Part shown: piece after piece, positions 13,058 to 15,895 of the stretch
Layout of the letters: every line of letters begins with the position of its first letter
How positions within the stretch are numbered: the stretch's first letter is position 1
Source: CAZTKP01 sp964614215
GTDB lineage: Bacteria > UBP6 > UBA1177
Direction: 5' to 3'
Assembly (NCBI GenBank): GCA_964614215.1
Contig: CAZTKP010000052.1
Location: forward strand, 1-15,895
Length of the DNA: 15,895 bases
Translations under genes and position numbers: made by a program
The notes under the pieces: model-generated
Database searches by the model: none
Told to the model about the DNA's origin: nothing
The model's input: only the letters and a program-made list of their open reading frames with translations

Positions 13058-13132
13058 GCAAAATAAATAAAAAATTAACATGTTATAATCACTGAAAAAC
13101 TGAAAATTATACGTGCGGCATATAAAAAATAT

Positions 13133-13160
13133 TTGACTATGAAAACTCTCTCCGTATATT
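13133..13160 (+). promoter_or_regulatory. Promoter of tRNA-Asn
   Basis: TTGACT (13133-13138), a 16-bp spacer and TATATT (13155-13160) give a predicted start near 13167, about 37 bases before the mature tRNA. It is one of the best promoter matches in the window. Confidence 0.6.
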
Positions 13161-13168
13161 ACATTTCG

Positions 13169-13198
13169 CTGATGTTCATTTCATTTGAATCAGTTTTT
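13169..13198 (+). promoter_or_regulatory. Hairpin and T-run in the tRNA leader
   Basis: CTGAT...TCA (13169-13178) pairs with TGAATCAG (13186-13193) with a two-base bulge, and TTTTT follows (13194-13198). It lies between the tRNA promoter and the tRNA. It could be a weak attenuator or a processing signal; it is AT-rich and may be chance. Confidence 0.3.
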
Positions 13199-13203
13199 AA
13201 GGT

Positions 13204-13279
13204 TCCTCGTTAGCTCAGTTGGTAGAGCGGGTGGCTGTTAACCACTAGGTCGGCGGTTCAAGTCCGTCACGAGGAGCCA
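13204..13279 (+). tRNA. tRNA-Asn (anticodon GTT), CCA encoded
   Basis: A complete cloverleaf of 76 bases is present. The acceptor stem TCCTCGT (13204-13210) pairs perfectly with ACGAGGA (13269-13275). The D arm GCTC/GAGC spans 13213-13228. The anticodon stem GGTGG/CCACT holds the loop CTGTTAA with GTT at 13237-13239, and the T arm GGCGG/CCGTC holds the TTCAAGT loop. Discriminator G13276 is followed by an encoded CCA (13277-13279). It is in line with its own promoter at 13133-13160. Confidence 0.97.
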
Positions 13280-13288
13280 TTTTTTTTT
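13280..13288 (+). terminator. T-run directly after tRNA-Asn
   Basis: Nine T follow the CCA end. With the tRNA acceptor stem as the only upstream structure, this is an incomplete terminator. Some read-through into the HAD gene 46 bases on is possible. Confidence 0.35.
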
Positions 13289-13325
13289 GCTTTTTATCCA
13301 CTAGAGAGATTTTTGGACTATAACT

Positions 13326-13985
13326 ATGAAAACACTGGTGTTTTTTGACATTAACGGAACGATAATAAAGCGGGATTCAAGGACTGACATTCCTTTCGCT
13401 CAGGCAGTTGATGAGTTCTTCAATATTCAGAACGGTATGGAGGGTGTTGATACGACTGCAAGGTCGGACAAGGATGTTCTGATGGAAGTTCTTGATAATT
13501 TTAAGATCCCGTTTTCAGAAAACCTGTGGAATGGTTTTCTCAAAAAATATGAAAAGAAACTTGAAGAATTTAAGAAAACTGATGTCTGGCGTGAAAATGC
13601 CGATGCAGTGTCTTTTATTAAGAAACTTCATAAAAAAGGCTGCTCTCTTTCACTTATCTCAGGAGAACTTTCTATCGGAGCAAAGTATAAGCTCGAAAAG
13701 ATCGGAGTCTGGGAATATTTCCCGACAGGCGGATTCGGAGAAGATGGTCTGAGGAGATTTGATATTGCTGACTCTGCTTTGAAAAAAGCGCTTGAACACT
13801 ATAAAACTACCCCTGAAAGGATTGTGGTGATCGGAGATACGGTCCTGGATATACAGACTGCAAGGCATCTTAATGCCGAAGTAATTTCAATTACTACAGG
13901 ATCTCATTCGAGAGAAAAACTTGAAAGTGAGTCTCCGGATTTTATCGTTGACAGGTTTTCCGAGCTTAAAGATTCAGATATCTGA
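13326..13985 (+). CDS. HAD-superfamily hydrolase (phosphoglycolate phosphatase-like)
   Basis: This 219-residue protein has a Rossmann-type HAD core with a helical cap between motifs I and II (about residues 18-95). Motif I is FFDINGTI with nucleophile Asp8; the usual second Asp (DxD) is Asn10. Motif II is LISGE (Ser112) and motif IV is VIGDTVLDIQ (Asp171, Asp175). A Lys cluster at 153-154 may supply motif III. Members dephosphorylate small metabolites such as phosphoglycolate, sugar phosphates or nucleotides; the substrate is not predictable. The Asn change affects the residue that acts as general acid/base in phosphatases, so activity may be altered. The start ATG has only a weak RBS. The gene lies 46 bases after tRNA-Asn and could be read from the tRNA promoter. 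Confidence 0.82.
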   Translation: MKTLVFFDINGTIIKRDSRTDIPFAQAVDEFFNIQNGMEGVDTTARSDKDVLMEVLDNFKIPFSENLWNGFLKKYEKKLEEFKKTDVWRENADAVSFIKKLHKKGCSLSLISGELSIGAKYKLEKIGVWEYFPTGGFGEDGLRRFDIADSALKKALEHYKTTPERIVVIGDTVLDIQTARHLNAEVISITTGSHSREKLESESPDFIVDRFSELKDSDI

Positions 13986-13991
13986 CAACCC

Positions 13992-14020
13992 TTTGCAATT
14001 TTTCAAATCATAAATATAAT
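13992..14020 (+). promoter_or_regulatory. Promoter of the acidic lipoprotein pair
   Basis: TTTGCA (13992-13997), a 17-bp spacer and a perfect TATAAT (14015-14020) predict a start near 14027. RBS TGGAGG (14042-14047) and ATG 14054 follow. It separates this unit from the HAD gene. Confidence 0.6.
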
Positions 14021-14053
14021 TAATCCAGTTCCATAAATAGCTGGAGGTTTATC

Positions 14054-15079
14054 ATGAAAAAGTTAATAACATTAATTGTTTTTGCACTTTTCTTTTTTAT
14101 TTCCTGCGGAGATAACACTGAAGATGAGCAGAATGATGAAAATTATGTAAATGATTCAGAAATGTCTGATGAAGATGTTACTGAACAGATGAATGATGAG
14201 AGTGAAGATTCAGAAGAAGAATCTGATGATGATTCACATGGAGATCCTTTAGCGGATAATTGGCTTGTGCCGGATGATGAATGGGAAAGTTGGGCTACTT
14301 TGAAGGTTATGGGTCCGATTATGGGACAGAGTGATGAGTATGAGCCGGCTGTTTATATTGATGGAAGGATAAAATTGGCAAGTGGAGTTGTTGATTTGAC
14401 GGATGGAGATGTATCTCTGTTTGATAATGAAGTTTACAACATACATGCTGTTTCGTATGAATTTCTCAACCTTGATGAAGATGCCGGAACAGCGACAGTT
14501 GATTACTACAATGCGAATTTTCAGTTCCCCAGAGCAGTTTTTCCTGAAGTGGATGAAGATATTGAATTGACAACAGGTTTTGGAGCTTTTGTAACATTTA
14601 CACAGACTTTGATAGATATAGAATTTGATGAAAACGATGCTGTTACATCTCAGCTTGTCAGAAAAAACTGTTATCTTGCGATATCTAAGATTGGTGATGT
14701 TACCGTTAACAATGAAACGAAGAAACTTCCTGTGGGAGATATCTGGGCATGTTTTTGTGATGGAAAATCGGATGTCGGCGATGATGCACACCTGATGTTC
14801 AAAAACGAAATGGATGAATCGCAGGAAGCTCTTTTCAATTATTACAACAGGCAGCAGGATGGAACAGTTGCACAATACGGAGATGAAAACTTTATGCATC
14901 TTTGCCAGTGCTACGATGAGGAAGGAAATGAAGTTAACTGCTGGCAGTACGATGGTCCGGGAGGAGCAGAAGAGTGTCCTGATTACGTTCCGGAAGAGCA
15001 CTGTAACCCTGCGGGAAACGATAACGATGAAGTAAGTGATAATAATGTAGATGAAGAAAATGATGAGGATATTGAATAG
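14054..15079 (+). CDS. Acidic lipoprotein, first of a tandem paralogous pair (function unknown)
   Basis: This 341-residue lipoprotein has a signal peptide ending FFISC (Cys18), then about 50 residues composed almost only of Asp, Glu, Asn and Ser, a folded domain (about 70-300), and a second acidic tail. TGGAGG at 14042-14047 supports the start. The folded domain begins W.VPDDEWESWATLKVMG, includes EYEPAVYIDGRIKL and VDLTDGD, and ends with LPVGDIWACFCDG and LMFKNEMDE. The next gene carries the same blocks in the same order, so the two are tandem duplicates. Several Cys near the C-terminus (CFC, CQC, NCW, EEC, HCNP) may form disulphides. I do not recognise the family. A lipid-anchored outer-surface location is inferred from the lipobox and the long spacer. 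Confidence 0.78.
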   Translation: MKKLITLIVFALFFFISCGDNTEDEQNDENYVNDSEMSDEDVTEQMNDESEDSEEESDDDSHGDPLADNWLVPDDEWESWATLKVMGPIMGQSDEYEPAVYIDGRIKLASGVVDLTDGDVSLFDNEVYNIHAVSYEFLNLDEDAGTATVDYYNANFQFPRAVFPEVDEDIELTTGFGAFVTFTQTLIDIEFDENDAVTSQLVRKNCYLAISKIGDVTVNNETKKLPVGDIWACFCDGKSDVGDDAHLMFKNEMDESQEALFNYYNRQQDGTVAQYGDENFMHLCQCYDEEGNEVNCWQYDGPGGAEECPDYVPEEHCNPAGNDNDEVSDNNVDEENDEDIE

Positions 15080-15090
15080 AAAGGGGTAAG

Positions 15091-15895
15091 ATGAAAAGAA
15101 AAATTCTGTTAATTATTTTAATGACGATATTTTTAATCGGCTGCGGTGATGTTTCAATAGATAATAATGAAGCAGGTGATGACAATTTCTCAAATGATGT
15201 TGATGTAACAGATAGTGATATTGAAGAGTTGCAGGAAGTCGATTCTGAAGAGCCGGATAATGTTAGTGAACAACCTGATTATGATGATTGTGGCCCGCAT
15301 CTTCTTTCTGACTGGATGGAACCTGAAGATGATTGGAAATCTTGGTCATATCTTAAGATGATAGGTGTCATTAGTGATTATTACGGAGAATATGAACCGG
15401 CTGTTTATGTTAACGGAAAGATTAATCTTGATAGCGGTTCAACAGACTTGACCGAAGGCTCCTATTTGAATTATCAAAGTCAGGTACTGATTGCACAAGC
15501 ATCAACGTATGAGTACCGGACCATAGATTCTCTCAAAGGGGTTATTGATTCTTGGGAGGCAATGTGGCAGTTCAGTCAGCAGCTAGTTCCTGTTATGAAG
15601 GAAGAAGGTTTGTGTGAAGCTGGTTTTGGTGGAATGATGTTCTTCCGCCACATGCACACAGACATAGAATTGGATTCCGTAGGAAATGTGTCGTCTCAGC
15701 AGATAAGAAAGAGTTGTTATATCGCCATCTCAGAAACAGATGAGCTTGAAGAAGAAGGTGAGATCTACGATGTTCCCGTTGGGGATATTTTCATTTGTAT
15801 TTACAACAATATTGATGGTTCAGTCGGTGAAAAGCTCTATATGATGTTCAAGAACGAAATGACGGAAGATAAAGGTCGAATTCTTGAATATTTTA
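15091..15895 (+). CDS. Acidic lipoprotein, second of the tandem pair (partial, runs off the window)
   Basis: The reading frame is open from ATG 15091 to the window end (268 codons, no stop). AAAGGGG at 15080-15086 is the RBS, and only 11 bases separate it from the preceding stop, so both genes share a transcript. The signal peptide ends FLIGC (lipobox LIGC, Cys18) and is followed by a spacer rich in Asp, Glu, Asn and Ser. The domain repeats the first paralogue: W.EPEDDWKSWSYLKMIG, EYEPAVYVNGKINL, DLTEG, IRKSCYIAIS, VPVGDIFICI and MMFKNEMTED. The central part, between about residues 120 and 185, has diverged most. The C-terminus is missing, so a second acidic tail cannot be checked. Confidence 0.78.
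   Translation, partial: MKRKILLIILMTIFLIGCGDVSIDNNEAGDDNFSNDVDVTDSDIEELQEVDSEEPDNVSEQPDYDDCGPHLLSDWMEPEDDWKSWSYLKMIGVISDYYGEYEPAVYVNGKINLDSGSTDLTEGSYLNYQSQVLIAQASTYEYRTIDSLKGVIDSWEAMWQFSQQLVPVMKEEGLCEAGFGGMMFFRHMHTDIELDSVGNVSSQQIRKSCYIAISETDELEEEGEIYDVPVGDIFICIYNNIDGSVGEKLYMMFKNEMTEDKGRILEYF

Noticed and set aside
13084..13089. TATAAT as a plus-strand promoter
   Set aside because: No -35-like hexamer lies 15-19 bases upstream, and the pair at 13133/13155 is a far better promoter for the tRNA.
13007..13302. Chromosomal replication origin
   Set aside because: One perfect and two imperfect DnaA boxes are too few. No dnaA, dnaN, gyrB or rpmH gene is present, and no box cluster is seen with the AT-rich stretch.
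13974..13985. Palindrome TCAGATATCTGA at the HAD stop codon
   Set aside because: A single 12-bp palindrome with no T-run or repeat partner in an AT-rich region; likely chance.
14249..15001. 250-codon open frame on the minus strand
   Set aside because: It is antisense to the first acidic lipoprotein. GAT/GAA-rich coding reads as Ile/Phe/Ser-rich on the other strand without stops. No RBS or recognisable domain.

Overview
The window looks like a metagenome-assembled scaffold from a Gram-negative (two-membrane) bacterium of moderate to low GC. The evidence for two membranes is several lipoprotein signal peptides, a LolA-type periplasmic carrier and a probable outer-membrane partner. Lipoproteins with long Asp/Glu/Asn/Ser-rich spacers after the lipobox Cys, plus a Cys-rich protein with Cys-Asp-Pro-Asn-Pro-Cys motifs, recall deltaproteobacterial/Myxococcota-like candidate lineages. 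That placement is an impression from protein style, not a phylogenetic result.

Layout. (1) 1-2113: a two-gene AbiE-like (type IV) toxin-antitoxin pair. It is preceded by two near-identical palindromic operators, the second of which contains the ribosome binding site. (2) 2129-2228: exactly 100 N, flanked by the same 55 bases on both sides, which is an assembly join. (3) 2330-3663, minus strand: an AEC-family permease overlapping a small membrane protein made of a duplicated two-helix unit. (4) 3699-5981: a divergent GT-C type membrane glycosyltransferase, whose last residues and stop codon lie in an 87-bp MITE-like palindromic repeat. (5) 6138-12522: a tight seven-gene operon with a good promoter at 6074-6102. 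It encodes an active ketosynthase, a Cys-less ketosynthase/chain-length-factor homologue, a membrane-anchored NodB deacetylase, a LolA-like carrier, a LolB/DUF3261-like lipoprotein, a hotdog dehydratase-like protein and a very Cys-rich lipoprotein. (6) 12668-13279: a small zinc-ribbon protein, a candidate minus-strand small RNA with an anti-Shine-Dalgarno C-rich segment, and tRNA-Asn(GTT). (7) 13326-13985: a HAD hydrolase. (8) 14054-15895: two tandem paralogous acidic lipoproteins, the second running off the window.

How the genes fit together. The operon in (5) resembles the core of aryl-polyene/dialkylresorcinol-type clusters: a KS-CLF pair, a dehydratase, and LolA plus a lipoprotein for moving the lipid to the outer membrane. 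It lacks an acyl carrier protein, ketoreductase, acyltransferase, starter-activating enzyme and MMPL exporter within the window. Those functions must be elsewhere in the genome, or this is a reduced and possibly undescribed variant. The other regions look like independent housekeeping or accessory units.
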